From assembly GCA_030620095.1 (NCBI GenBank), contig JAUTXW010001345.1, positions 881,001 to 945,000 of the forward strand: 64,000 nt of DNA, given 5' to 3'. The position numbers were made by a program, and so were the translations under genes. Source of the DNA: Kuschelorhynchus macadamiae. Its lineage: Eukaryota > Arthropoda > Insecta > Coleoptera > Curculionidae. Below the pieces are notes generated by a model. That model saw nothing but the letters and a program-made list of their open reading frames with translations, was not told the DNA's origin and did no database searches. Positions 59,101 to 63,299 of the stretch are shown piece after piece. How positions within the stretch are numbered: the stretch's first letter is position 1; each line of letters opens with the position of its first letter.

Positions 59101-59665
59101 ATACAATCCGATAAAAGTTCTGAACTGGGTCAGCATCCCTACAGAATTTTTTAGAGACGGTCAAACAAGTCATAACCCCAAAAATATTACACCCTGTACT
59201 CTATATAGTTGTTCAAAATAAATTACAGCATTTTCATCTGTATTAATTTTGGTTTATCGCATTCCAAACACGAATTAAATCTCTCTAGAAGTGTACGAGA
59301 CACATCAAAAAAACTACAACCTATAAAATTTTAACATCCTGTATCTTGAATATGAACTTTATATTAATATTTTGATATGCAGAATATCTCCTTCTAATAT
59401 TAGAACGGAATTTCTTGACATCTTGTATAATTAGGTGATGTTTTCTTACATTTTTAGATACTGCATTAAAAAAATGCCCAGTTTTGAAAAAATATCCAGA
59501 ATTATATTTCTTGACGAACTTCCCAGAACAAACGCTGGGAATATCAAAAGAAGAATATTAAGGGAACAATTTTTAAAAGTTAAACTTGAATACACAAGAA
59601 GCCTCGCTAGCATCAGTCCAAGTACCCTAGAAGAAGCACAATACAGTAGCGTTCAACTTAAATAA
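21677..59665 (+). CDS. ANL-superfamily acyl-CoA synthetase / luciferase-like protein (nine exons, 574 aa), probably catalytically altered
   Basis: Exons: 21677-21859, 24232-24441, 27594-27837, 31052-31344, 34705-34868, 38857-38997, 46173-46313, 54173-54313, 59458-59665. All introns are GT...AG and the joined frame has no stop. Order of family motifs: LVATLFLGAIVSPVSPEAPF (110-129), phosphate loop GTSGDPK (213-219) with CLSHHN, adenine-binding YTLTET (348-353), GELYFNGDGLMLGYF, then TGD (431-433) and the GRLED hinge region (447-451). The C-terminal lid ends LPRTNAGNIKRRIL (527-540). Family enzymes activate a carboxylic acid with ATP and often pass it to CoA. Here the lid lysine is N534, the hinge DR is GR (447-448), YG.TE is YTLTE and the hinge glycine after K is missing. 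No PTS1-type tripeptide ends the protein (VQLK). I infer a pseudoenzyme or a shifted function. Length is slightly above the usual 540. Confidence 0.88.
22552..22576. repeat. Interstitial (CCTAA)n insect telomere-type tract
   Basis: About five perfect CCTAA units. A shorter tract (three units) occurs near 27932. Short tracts of this unit are common inside insect chromosomes. Confidence 0.85.
22950..22990 (+). repeat. Decayed hammerhead-like motif
   Basis: CTGACGA at 22956-22962, complementary AGCA and TGCT arms, then TAAATGTG where GAAACGTC would be expected. Confidence 0.35.
24232..24441 (+). CDS. ANL gene exon 2
   Basis: Codons 62-131, acceptor TTTTTCAG, donor AAA|GTAAGA, phase 0. It encodes the substrate-channel helices RGVGKNDIILISS and LFLGAIVSPVSPEAPF, which match the family closely. 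Confidence 0.9.
24508..24852. repeat. Direct duplication, about 105 bp, period about 238
   Basis: 24508-24612 and 24746-24852 share TTTGTTTCA, CAGAACA.GGATA.CATGAT and GATCAATT blocks. The open frame over them has no recognisable protein. Confidence 0.8.
25439..26683 (+). CDS. Non-LTR retrotransposon reverse transcriptase, 5'-truncated but open (about 414 codons)
   Basis: The frame is uninterrupted from RQFGFRNNKSTEDAV at 25439 to the stop at 26683. It contains KALALFLDLTKAFD, the STGVPQGTVLGPILFLIYIN box, the catalytic SYADDTALLF, the KYLGVIVDKHLKWNEH block and a C-terminal segment ending FITYLAPRMFNMLPNHLKK. This order is that of CR1/L2/Jockey-group LINEs. Endonuclease and the N-terminal fingers are missing because the insertion is 5'-truncated, so no start codon is native. 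The 3' end near 26970 has short TTATG repeats, a typical LINE tail. It lies in intron 2 of the ANL gene in sense orientation and looks young. Confidence 0.9.
   Translation, partial: RQFGFRNNKSTEDAVFELISGIFDHNKNRQKALALFLDLTKAFDIVAHNILFERLEEIGIRGGPLLLIKNYLTGRKQKLKINDTFSESAIISTGVPQGTVLGPILFLIYINKIGNLIQDCKVVSYADDTALLFAAETWEETYRHAETGLGTVHEWLNASKLSLNIKKTYFMTFSPTNVDQPLTECLKVHSLQCDKKNVNCNCLKINKVSKIKYLGVIVDKHLKWNEHTNYLTIKIRKIFYNFFQLRDILSKNLILILYNSLLESILRYCIIVWGGLYDSHLKNLATSQNSVLKIILHKRRRYPTSLLYNLNNILNIRNLYTLSCLTYINKIKTAYSMQSHIYLTRTNVNDENFITPISHNSFCSRFITYLAPRMFNMLPNHLKKIILENNKNLKKHLKSFIQQNKDYFTPLFLN
27160..27345 (+). repeat. Dispersed repeat, copy 1 (family with GGCATCTTTCGTTTC)
   Basis: Shares GGCATCTTTCGTTTC, AATAACCGAGATATC and AAATC.GGACAC with 45490-45850 and, inverted, with 42060-42380. 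Non-coding. Confidence 0.65.
27594..27837 (+). CDS. ANL gene exon 3
   Basis: Codons 132-212 plus one base, acceptor TTTTAG, donor CAAG|GTAAGA, phase 1. It encodes LVRKLKPKMCFCDSRTVSQI and ends at the start of the phosphate loop, so the intron splits that motif. Confidence 0.9.
28200..28745 (+). repeat. Dispersed insect repeat, two diverged units
   Basis: Each unit starts with GTCTGTC/GGTCGGTC-rich sequence, then ACTACTTACC..ATT.ACTTCAAATTTTG and AAGATGGCGGA.CAAAATGGC. The same series recurs near 43090-44240. No coding capacity. Confidence 0.7.
29030..29360. repeat. Degenerate short tandem array, unit about 40 bp
   Basis: Repeated CGACTT(CC)AAGTCGAAATTT and AACAAAAT blocks at irregular 35-50 bp spacing, seven or more copies. 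Non-coding. Confidence 0.55.
29870..30250 (+). repeat. Diverged tandem repeat, about three units
   Basis: Units share CATACAAACTTTG, CCCTTCAC.CC, AGAAGATGAATTTTCAA and a CCTAGGGTA block, each about 130-150 bp. Confidence 0.65.
30708..30852. repeat. Hairpin MITE-like element, 43-bp arms
   Basis: 30708-30750 and 30810-30852 are inverted (GAAAATTTT, CGCTAAACT ... AGTTTAGCG, AAAATTTTC), with about 60 bp between and roughly 85 percent identity. Confidence 0.8.
31052..31344 (+). CDS. ANL gene exon 4
   Basis: Codons 213-310. The acceptor follows a long T tract. It completes the phosphate loop GTSGDPKLVCLSHHN and covers the region FYPLSWITQTILACTSLEYG. Donor AAG|GTGAGA, phase 0. Confidence 0.92.
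32100..34541 (-). pseudogene. LINE ORF2: endonuclease and reverse transcriptase, multiply frameshifted
   Basis: Collinear minus-strand pieces. 34541-33924 is an AP-type endonuclease C-terminal half (VYRAPSS, VLAGDFNVN, SLIDYICSN, GLSDHDAI). 33863-33330 is the RT N-terminal part ending in ARVIPIHKGG. 33373-33059 holds DEQFGIQANKNT and CDLSKAFDCVNH. 33131-32832 holds SGVPQGSLLG and the intact LYADDI catalytic box. 32767-32100 is the C-terminal domain. At least five frame changes are needed, so it is dead. A 45-bp tandem duplication at 32393-32482 repeats SCKPLFI.KKILTL in frame. Confidence 0.88.
32393..32482. repeat. 45-bp tandem duplication inside the LINE
   Basis: Two copies of a unit beginning GCAAAGTTAGGATCTTTTTG, period exactly 45, with three or so differences; being a multiple of three it keeps the frame. 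Confidence 0.95.
34705..34868 (+). CDS. ANL gene exon 5
   Basis: Codons 311-364 plus two bases. The acceptor TTTTTTAG at 34704 keeps phase 0 and gives DYNLSCLRCVLVG, the family's DLSSLR..L.GG block with the glycine pair altered, then the adenine-binding YTLTET. Donor ACAG|GTTTGT, phase 2. Confidence 0.85.
35378..35456. repeat. (TA)n microsatellite
   Basis: About 39 TA units. It borders the fold-back repeat that follows. Confidence 0.97.
35457..35672. repeat. (TA)n-bounded fold-back repeat, family F copy 1
   Basis: Starts TTTTCATTCCGGGTGTACG and ends in the inverse GTACACCCGGAATGAAAA. The inner part matches 52860-53055. On the minus strand 35521-35554 carries TTTTGGC-GAAAC-GTC, the 3' half of a hammerhead-like motif with a broken CTGANGA half. 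Confidence 0.8.
35674..35737. repeat. (TA)n microsatellite
   Basis: About 30 TA units between two fold-back repeats. Confidence 0.97.
35790..36045. repeat. Fold-back element with about 120-bp arms and a hammerhead-like motif
   Basis: The arm 35790-35912 is repeated inverted at 35928-36045 (TTAGGGTCCTTAT, AAGTCATGTT.CCAATTGACG, TTTTCAGACAATAA), about 90 percent identical. On the plus strand 35966-35996 reads CTGATGA, GATCA, loop, TGATA, GAAAC, GTC. The mirrored copy on the minus strand (35844-35874) is mutated in both core boxes. Confidence 0.85.
36046..36096. repeat. (TA)n microsatellite
   Basis: About 24 TA units directly after the fold-back. A short interrupted tract follows at 36237-36263. 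Confidence 0.97.
36368..36565 (-). repeat. 3' LTR of the errantivirus remnant
   Basis: Begins AGTTACGTTCCC next to a purine tract and holds TATAAATA and AATAAA. It ends in a segment shared with 38464-38541. At about 200 bp it is short for the group. Confidence 0.6.
36709..38229 (-). pseudogene. Errantivirus envelope-like (env) gene remnant
   Basis: The start at 38229 gives a signal-peptide-like hydrophobic N-terminus (MKIGIIFSTLLCWTIVGG). Downstream pieces (37433-37119, cysteine-rich; 36894-36709, juxtamembrane, ending in a basic KTCKKA tail) fit the surface and anchor parts of insect errantivirus envelope proteins. Several frameshifts and stops separate the pieces, so no complete protein can be made. 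Identification rests on the position between PBS and 3' LTR and on general features rather than a strong motif. Confidence 0.6.
38857..38997 (+). CDS. ANL gene exon 6
   Basis: 141 nt, acceptor TTGTTTTAG, phase 2 at both ends. It encodes KPTTVGRLLRNCKIKILDVE and GQVGELYFNGDGLML. The frame is also open upstream, but that stretch is intron. Confidence 0.9.
39010..40200. other. Intron 6, unassigned AT-rich part
   Basis: No recognisable coding sequence. A palindrome-like GTGCGGAAAAGT / ACTTTACGCAC pair begins at about 40206, just outside recombinase copy A. Confidence 0.4.
40223..41426 (-). pseudogene. Tyrosine recombinase (phage-integrase family, Crypton-like), copy A
   Basis: The N-terminus starts at the ATG near 41426 (MDSSDDDLPESVLEAARTAN) with a core-binding domain that is frameshifted. 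The catalytic domain lies at 41117-40223 with all the expected residues: arginine in GACRREEL, the HSFRRSAATMLADSG box (H..R), a GWKS tryptophan box and the nucleophile in TVAEGYLESS. A frameshift near 40940 and others in the N-terminal half inactivate it. Such genes in insects belong to YR-type mobile elements; Crypton is the nearest label because no reverse transcriptase accompanies it. It is in intron 6, antisense. Confidence 0.75.
41861..42012. repeat. Imperfect hairpin beyond the 5' end of recombinase copy A
   Basis: CGATCATTATGA..., GGCTTCAG and CACAGAATTAA are matched inverted on the right (TTAATTCTGTG, CTTCAGTCGAAGC, TCATAATGATTG). It sits about 440 bp upstream of the gene, as a comparable hairpin does for copy B. 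Confidence 0.6.
42060..42380 (-). repeat. Dispersed repeat, copy 2 (inverted)
   Basis: Reverse complement matches 45490-45850 along about 300 bp (ATATTTAAAAATATATAGGG, AATGACTACCC.CAGCAAAA, ATGCAACATTTTCAATTT). Confidence 0.8.
42600..42826 (-). pseudogene. Mariner-like transposase, 3' part, split by an insertion
   Basis: The minus strand reads DVYLQQNGAPGHIAQIVRDN, then WHWIGTNGPVKWPPW. This is the second catalytic-aspartate region of a Tc1/mariner DDE domain common in insects; the aspartate of QQDGAP is asparagine here. It continues in the piece at 44668-45110 once the intervening element is removed. Confidence 0.75.
42827..44667. mobile_element. TIR element carrying a tandem array, 1841 bp
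   Basis: The ends are inverted repeats of about 30 bp (AGTTTACTGAATAAAAATA ...). The flanks GTAGTG at 42821-42826 and 44668-44673 form a 6-bp duplication. Removing the element with one copy of the duplication rejoins the mariner reading frame on the minus strand, which independently proves the ends. The interior has GC-rich subterminal zones, a 212-bp tandem array and no coding sequence, so it is non-autonomous. Confidence 0.85.
43218..43945. repeat. Tandem array, 211-213 bp units, 3.4 copies, hammerhead-like core in each
   Basis: Units start at 43218, 43431, 43643 and 43854 (GTATTATTTGGGGTTGGG-like). Each contains, on the minus strand, CTGAGGA, GCAA..TTGC arms and GAAAC-GTC, at 43269-43300, 43483-43514, 43697-43728 and 43909-43940. 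The fourth is complete, the third keeps both core boxes, the first two have one or two core changes. Flanking TGTC and GACA in units 2 and 3 can pair as stem I. Confidence 0.85.
44668..45110 (-). pseudogene. Mariner-like transposase, 5' part, split by an insertion
   Basis: From MASVEAVPTNSCRK near 45081, pieces in several frames match the N-terminal to first-aspartate region (IERIVIWPDEPHFTSADR; IYDGALTAIKYFDILEIV PEIS). Frameshifts and stops are frequent. The same family appears at 48.6-50.0, 53.2 and 62.6-63.3 kb. Confidence 0.6.
45490..45850 (+). repeat. Dispersed repeat, copy 3
   Basis: Direct counterpart of 27160-27345 and inverted counterpart of 42060-42380. Its head reads TATAGGGTGACCC. 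Confidence 0.8.
46173..46313 (+). CDS. ANL gene exon 7
   Basis: 141 nt, phase 2 at both ends; too short to show as a long open frame. It encodes EKGYFKTGDLAKLDSEGWIY and the altered hinge GRLEDMIYYENAS. D433 and R448 are kept; the hinge aspartate is G447. Confidence 0.9.
46373..48405 (+). mobile_element. Pogo-type DNA transposon, 2033 bp, TA target duplication
   Basis: The TIRs CCGTAAAcTGGGGTTAtTTTGC (left) and its inverse at 48384-48405 differ at two sites and are flanked by TA (46371-46372, 48406-48407). Extra copies of GGCAAAGTTACCCC-like sequence lie near both ends (46744, 48127, 48196 and 48219), suggesting repeated subterminal binding sites. The gene inside matches the superfamily. Inserted in intron 7. 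Confidence 0.9.
46786..47927 (+). pseudogene. Pogo/Tigger-like transposase lacking the DDE core
   Basis: The start at 46786 directly follows a T-rich splice acceptor, so the first coding exon is chosen there. Residues 1-60 form a psq-type helix-turn-helix (ARRYKDYSEEQLQRAVLLIK, YTEASKTFNIPRRTLINKV). After PEIELN the frame jumps without shift to VSFFKPLKVVWGR and NGFRATGIYPCN, which belong to the C-terminal end of the catalytic domain. Roughly 250 codons with the catalytic acids are missing. A frameshift near 47236 and another at the A-run 47409-47419 separate the acidic and basic C-terminal tail (47385-47927), which contains two 29-residue repeats around KTDN.NNEP.AHCSRD.VT. Confidence 0.85.
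48435..50260 (+). mobile_element. Mariner-like element with about 400-bp inverted arms
   Basis: 48435-48860 recurs in inverted, internally deleted form at 49855-50260. The arms include non-coding ends (AAAGTCAACAGTTTTTGCGAAAAT) and the beginning of the transposase gene itself (ATGGATCGTTTAACTGAAACC). The right arm therefore holds a second, reversed copy of the gene start. Confidence 0.85.
48640..49757 (+). pseudogene. Tc1/mariner-family transposase (insect DUF4817-type)
   Basis: 48640-49029 encodes an N-terminal helix-turn-helix region (MDRLTETQRIEILIILGYGD, TKTTVSKINKNFRKTG, RSGRPKSA). 49224-49757 holds the second half of the DDE domain (WFQQDSASPYFAQNDREYLG, GTIEWPPRSPDL, SWGHLKNMVY, WEINGQHFKPL). 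Between them QIVFSNEAIFF shows the first catalytic aspartate changed to asparagine. Frameshifts break the gene at about 49030 and 49120-49220. Confidence 0.88.
50354..50375. promoter_or_regulatory. Palindrome GGATGTAAGT-N2-ACTTACATCC, possible YR core site
   Basis: A perfect 10-bp inverted repeat about 130 bp beyond the stop of recombinase copy B. The same 10-mer recurs beyond the other end of the gene (51764-51775 and, inverted, 51850-51862). Confidence 0.4.
50508..51525 (-). pseudogene. Tyrosine recombinase (Crypton-like), copy B
   Basis: 51525-51178 encodes the core-binding domain (SLLPEKSKKRYEAAYKSFKN, SLWCEYSMLRSTLF). A broken middle part holds the first arginine (RVAGTCRSNELCEMKMDNVK). 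50816-50508 carries the GHSFRRTSATLLANTG box, GGWKS and the nucleophile in TIAESYVAES. Catalytic R, H, R and Y are all present, but frameshifts near 51180, 51070 and 50850 inactivate it. The same family as copy A, well diverged in sequence. It is in intron 7, antisense. Confidence 0.78.
51754..51869. repeat. Hairpin beyond the 5' end of recombinase copy B
   Basis: Arms of about 30 bp (TACTATATGGGATGTAAG ... CTTACGTCCCTTATAGTA, plus AACCAGTC/GACTGGT) enclose a GC-rich loop. Confidence 0.75.
52222..52292 (-). repeat. Inverted partial copy of the ANL exon 5 / intron 5 junction
   Basis: The minus strand reads TATAATTACAGGTTTGTATA and AATTGAAAA, then GTATATAATAATTATATATA, nearly as at 34855-34908, which spans the exon 5 donor site. 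The preceding codons differ. Confidence 0.7.
52313..52772. repeat. Direct repeat, 68 bp, about 390 bp apart
   Basis: AAAATTATATTTTTGCTTTT..., CCTTTTCCGGCCAAGAAAT and ATAAAGGTGT occur at 52313-52383 and 52704-52772. Between them GATTGTGTCACA and TGTGACACAATC form an inverted pair (52549-52672). Confidence 0.85.
52776..52826. repeat. (TA)n microsatellite
   Basis: About 25 TA units, left border of the family F fold-back. Confidence 0.97.
52866..53055. repeat. Family F fold-back, copy 2: 62-bp near-perfect palindrome
   Basis: About 62 bp from ATTCCGGGTGTACATCC to TTGCTGACGTTT is repeated inverted at 52991-53053, separated by about 57 bp that contains TTTCGCCAAAATCACATTTG. The minus strand 52925-52959 gives the same half-hammerhead as copy 1. 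Copy 1 at 35457 lacks most of the right arm. Confidence 0.92.
53056..53113. repeat. (TA)n microsatellite
   Basis: About 28 TA units, right border of the family F fold-back. Confidence 0.97.
53150..53335 (+). pseudogene. Mariner-like transposase C-terminal fragment
   Basis: KPLNLKDLKRRIKNGYRNIE and KKYGQHFKHLIW match the C-terminal end of the DUF4817-type transposase at 49757. The rest is absent. Confidence 0.7.
53427..53692. repeat. Direct duplication, about 70-78 bp
   Basis: GGAATTAAATGTATCTTA, ATAATTAGT and AGAATCG.AAAATGTAAT occur at 53427-53495 and 53612-53692. Confidence 0.85.
54173..54313 (+). CDS. ANL gene exon 8
   Basis: 141 nt, phase 2 at both ends. It encodes the lid subdomain block FTPKLFEEIIVSHPHIHDAA and the following VIGHKTEIIACVEKK strand. 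Acceptor GACCAAG, donor AT|GTAAGA. Confidence 0.9.
54589..55143. repeat. Possible inverted-repeat element
   Basis: AGTAGCGTAACCAGA at 54589 and its exact inverse at 55128-55142, with a further ACCTCTTACG.. block; the interior shows no gene. Confidence 0.4.
55150..55930 (+). pseudogene. LINE 3' fragment (related to the 31.7-34.6 kb LINE)
   Basis: VRAILGITPRESCRPHFL, SLFILETTYLVF and RDPAPQHET correspond in order to the C-terminal domain of the minus-strand LINE (RAVRLLSG, SLLILETVSLVFKN). It is followed by an AT-rich 3' region ending in ATAATAAAGTACTTTTTGAA. Confidence 0.75.
56087..58691 (-). mobile_element. hAT transposon, 2605 bp, perfect 8-bp TSD CTCTGGGT
   Basis: The ends GAGGGCGTGC and GCACGCCCCTG form short imperfect TIRs. 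CTCTGGGT flanks both (56079-56086 and 58692-58699). An 8-bp duplication and a CAGGGGCGTGC-like end are typical of ZMYM1/TTF-type hAT elements, and the gene inside agrees. Inserted in intron 8. Confidence 0.93.
56138..58120 (-). pseudogene. TTF-domain hAT transposase (ZMYM1-like), degraded
   Basis: Minus-strand order: a TTF zinc-finger region near 58100-57900 (WLTGCDNISKLFCWPCLLF), a first catalytic block near 57530-57450 (FIAIVLDETTDITNFSQLSI), 57379-57056 (FVHCFPHKLNLVLSQ), 57092-56676 (KVAPTRWNYNGRLV) and the C-terminal dimerisation block 56509-56138 (LVLTIPATSSSVERNFSTLK, STGQERLSH, RRIELHY). Each join needs a frameshift and there are extra stops, so it is dead. Domain order and length match a nearly complete gene. 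Confidence 0.88.
59458..59665 (+). CDS. ANL gene exon 9 (terminal)
   Basis: Acceptor CATTTTTAG. Encodes KISRIIFLDELPRTNAGNIK, then a 30-residue tail ending QYSSVQLK and TAA. The family's catalytic lysine in the T..GK motif is replaced by N534. Confidence 0.9.
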
Positions 59666-59718
59666 TTATCTGGAAGATATGTTGGGTGATATATTATATT
59701 CAATATATTATACATATA

Positions 59719-59724
59719 AATAAA
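59719..59724 (+). terminator. Poly(A) signal of the ANL gene
   Basis: AATAAA 54 bp after the stop codon, in a suitable AT-rich context. Confidence 0.6.
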
Positions 59725-60248
59725 ACCACAAGCTATCAAACAGCAGAGAATTTTATGTTTTTCTAGTATTTGAAAAAAAATACCACATTTGAACATCATA
59801 AATATTGTTCAATCTTCTTTTGTGGTGAGATATGTAACGCAGTTTATGTTATATTAACTCATTGGCCAAACTCTCAAAAACGGATTGTACAGGGTATTCC
59901 ATTTTCGTGTGTTTTAAATTTATGGGTAGAGATACAAAAATGCTGTTTTCACTATACATACAGATTTGTCCTAGACCTCTTAATTTTTGAGTTATTGACC
60001 AAAGTTACACTTTTTTAAATGGAACACCCTGTATATTACTTTTTTATATTATTTGTCTCGTTATGAGGTTCCTAAAAATATATTATCGTGTATACTTATT
60101 TTCATAAATAGAATGGAAAATTGCATTTTTTTACTTTTTAACATATAAGTGACTCAGGTTTAAACGGTCTATTATTTTATTTTATTTGATTAAGATAACT
60201 TCATTGATTTCAAGACCACATTAAGATAAAGTAGTACTTTTTTGGTCG

Positions 60249-60272
60249 CTCTCTCTCTCTCTCTTTCTCTCA
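60249..60272. repeat. (CT)n microsatellite
   Basis: About 11 CT units with one interruption. Confidence 0.9.
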
Positions 60273-60552
60273 CCGAAAATTTTGTTATTCTAAAAACTGG
60301 CTTTAAAAATTACAACAAAATTTAAATTTTAATAAACAGGAAAAAAATAAACAGTTTTTTAACACTGATGGTGTTTTTAATTTTAAAAGCTTTAACTCTA
60401 TGTATAAACAATAACAATATTTAGATTCTAAGAATAAAAATAGAAAACAACAACCAACTTTTTAACCTTGATCAGTGATAAGCGCTATTTAACACAGATA
60501 TATTTTTAAAAGTATTTTATCAGTTTGTTATTAAACTGTGAAATATTTCTTT

Positions 60553-60628
60553 AGAAATACTTATAATCAACAGCAAAAGTTATGGTACGCTCGGAGATCG
60601 AAATCGGGAGATTCAAATTTGACGCGCT
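60553..60628 (-). repeat. tRNA-derived SINE fragment, minus strand
   Basis: The reverse complement has TTTCGATC in a B-box position and continues CGTACCATAACTTTTGC, TTGATTATAA, TTTCTAA, the same sequence as the plus-strand copy at 62490-62550. Confidence 0.55.
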
Positions 60629-60864
60629 CGGCCTAGATAAAGCCGGCATCACACGGCAGCGGCCAATTCTAATTCCAAGAGGGAACGAAGCGATAAAAGC
60701 GAGAGAGCAACGAAGTTGCTACCTGTGCAATAAGTGATTATAGTGAGTTGAATATAGTGGGTTTGACGCGTGTAAGGCGGATACTGTACTGTGTGTAAAT
60801 TTAGTTTTGTCATTAGCATTTTTATCGGAGAATTAAACTCGTTTCTTCTACCTTGACATTAACA

Positions 60865-62170
60865 ATGGCTTCTACTTTAGGTAAAAAACGAAAAATTAGT
60901 GAAGAAAAGCGCATATTTCAAGAAAAGTGGACTGAGTTGTATTTGGTCGTTAGTGTTAATCAAAAACCCGTCTGTTTGGAGTGTCAAGAATCCCTTTCAG
61001 AGTTGAAAAAATACAACTGAAAAAGACATTACGATACAAAGCATACCACAAAATTTGAGACATTCAAATATAATAATTTTGAAATCACTAAAGAGATGGC
61101 CGCCCTTTTTCCAGTTAAAGGAACTACAAAAGGATGGAATATTTATAAGTGTTTGATGACAGTACTGAGACGATATAATTTAAAATTGACAAACTTTGAC
61201 ACAACTTTCCGCAGTTGTAACAGATGGTGCACCATCCATGGTAGGAAAAAATGAAGAGCTCGTGGGTTTGATGAAAAAATAGCAGAAAGATCTTCCTTTG
61301 ATGCATTACCATTGTATCGTTCATCAACATAATCTTGTGCAAAAACCACAAATATTGATGAGGTGATGAAAATAGTCGTAAAAACTGTGAACTTCATTAA
61401 ATCACGAGGCCTCAACCACAGAAAATTCCAACATTTTTTACACGAAATTAATGCCAAGTATGATGATGTGATATATTTTTCTGATGTTCGTTGGCTGAGC
61501 AGAGGAAAAATGCTAAAACACGTTTTGAACGCAAGAAGGAAATCGCCTCCTTCATGGAAACCAAACGGAAACCAGTTCCTCAATTGAGTGACCCCGACTG
61601 GCTGCGTGACTTTGGATTTCTCACGAACATCACGCTGCACCTCAATGACTTGAACACCATAGTAAAGGAAAAGAAAATTTCATAAACAACCTACTTGACA
61701 CTGTGAAGGCATTTGAGTTTAAACTGGATTTATAGAAAAATCAGTTTTTGAAAAAAGAGTTTACGCACTTTGCTAAACTAAAGAGTTGCGAAAGTACAGA
61801 TGTGGATAAATATGTCGCAGCGCTTAATTTACTCAAAAAAGGGTTCCAATCAAGGTTTTCTGACTTCAGAGAAAATGAAAATTACGTTAATCTCTTTGCC
61901 CGACCATTAAGTGTATCCATTGAAGACATGCCAGAAAATTGTCAGATGGAGCTTATCGATTTGCAGTGTAATTCGGAAGTGAATGACAAGTTCTACGTGG
62001 GTCTTCTTGATTTTTATTCAAAATATGTCGATAAAAACGCGTTTCCTGCAATCTGAAAACATGATGTCTCTGTTTGGGAGCACATATGTGGGCGAGCAGC
62101 TGTTTTCTCGTATACCAAATATCGACATAATTGTCAAAAATCGTATTGATTGATCGTATGAACTTTTTAA
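60865..62170 (+). pseudogene. hAT-related GTF2IRD2/ZBED-like transposase remnant
   Basis: MASTLGKKRKISEEKRIFQE starts at 60865 and is followed by a BED-like zinc finger (CLECQESLSELKKYN, then RHYDTKH) with a stop in between. There is a large internal deletion, then AVVTDGAPSMVGKNEELVGL, HYHCIVHQHNLV, VVKTVNFIKSRGLNHRKFQH and YFSDVRWLSRGKMLK, all in changing frames. These blocks mark the hAT branch that gave rise to vertebrate GTF2IRD2 and ZBED genes. The C-terminal dimerisation block is only partly visible near 62050-62160. Nonfunctional. Confidence 0.8.
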
Positions 62171-62439
62171 CCAATAAAGATTATTACGCTTTGAAATTAT
62201 ACGTTTTTCATTTTATTGCTATGATGGTAAAGTGACGTGGACCATTGTGGCCCTTCAGACGATGTGAAATCAATTTTAGGCCCTTGCACTAAAAAAGTTG
62301 AAGACCCTTACTCCAACCAATTGCGCTATCGTACACTGAACGCCGCGCCATAAGCTTAAAATATTTGGCAGGATCAACAATGGTTATGATACTGGTGGGT
62401 TTGAATATGTACAAGTTCTAACGAATTGCTTATCAGTCG

Positions 62440-62552
62440 AACGACAGCGTAATTGGTTAGAGCAATGGCCGTGATCCAGAAGTGCGGTTTCGATCCCCGC
62501 TCGTACCATAACTTTTGCCGTTGATTATAAATGTTTCTAAGCAGATATGGTT
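62440..62552 (+). repeat. tRNA-derived SINE copy, plus strand
   Basis: AGCGTAATTGGTTAGAGCA is close to a tRNA D-arm with A-box. About 25 bp on, GGTTTCGATCCCCGC is a B-box with one extra T, and CGTACCA resembles an acceptor end. A short body follows. It is not a functional tRNA because the acceptor stem does not pair. Confidence 0.65.
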
Positions 62553-62599
62553 AAAATTACTGATCATTGTTCTTAAAGCATTTTCAATTATAAATTGGC

Positions 62600-63290
62600 G
62601 AGCTCGCAACTGTCTAAAAGTATTTTGTAGCCTCTGTTAACTCTTTAGTAGTTTCATATCTCCTTGAGTATATTATACCACGTAAATAATCATAACCCCA
62701 CAAAACATAATCTGAAATTGAGATGTCCAGAGGCCGTGGTGGCCATTGAGTAGGTCCGTGTGTGCCTATCCAACGAATAGTGAAATTATTAAATATTATT
62801 CCAGCTAGAGGGGACATCTTTCAAAATAGTCACGGTTATCTTTTGCAAGATTTGCATGTATCTTTTAGAATTTAAATTCCCTTGAAAAAGACAATATTCA
62901 GTTATTCTTTCCAAAATGAAACAAGACACATTGAATCCGAACCTCCCTGGGAAAAATTCCAGGCTCCAAAATCTTGTCTTCGCCAGGATAAAGATTATGC
63001 GCGAGTGTATGCTTGTAAAGGCCGTTTTACATGCTGCAATTCTTCTTTGAAATATGCAATAGTCTTGAACAAGGGCATGCGCAGTTTGACAAAAGGTACA
63101 CATGTGTTGCCACTGCGCATGCTTTTGTTCAAAACTATTGCAACTTGCAAGAAAGAATTGCAACATGTAAAACGGCCTTAAAGTTTGAACAGATCGTTTT
63201 AAATTCTCTTGCTCTTTGGTTCAGGGCACGCCCTCGTCAAGCTCTATGCGTCTACAAGATGTCTCTGGTGTAGCTTCAACTGATGCCAAA
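62600..63290 (-). pseudogene. Mariner-like transposase fragment with nested hairpin element
   Basis: Minus-strand pieces LFQGNLNSKRYMQILQ, RWIGTHGPTQWPPRPLDISI and VLWGYDYL lie at 62900-62614. An N-terminal piece resembling ASVEATPETSCRR lies beyond the hairpin at 63290-63190. The order matches the mariner copy at 42.6-45.1 kb. Frames are broken and the QQDGAP region is missing. Confidence 0.65.
63016..63182. mobile_element. Hairpin MITE, about 68-bp arms
   Basis: AAGGCCGTTTTACATG at the left and CATGTAAAACGGCCTT at the right are exact inverses. The similarity continues inward (GCAATTCTT, TTGAACAA, GCATGCGCAGT) with a loop of about 25 bp. Ends reading AAAGGCC / GGCCTTAA could be a worn TTAA-type site. 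Confidence 0.85.
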
Positions 63291-63299
63291 ACATTTATC

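Noticed and set aside
62440..62512. Functional tRNA gene
   Set aside because: D-arm and B-box are good, but the acceptor stem does not pair and the T-loop has an extra base; a SINE head is more likely.
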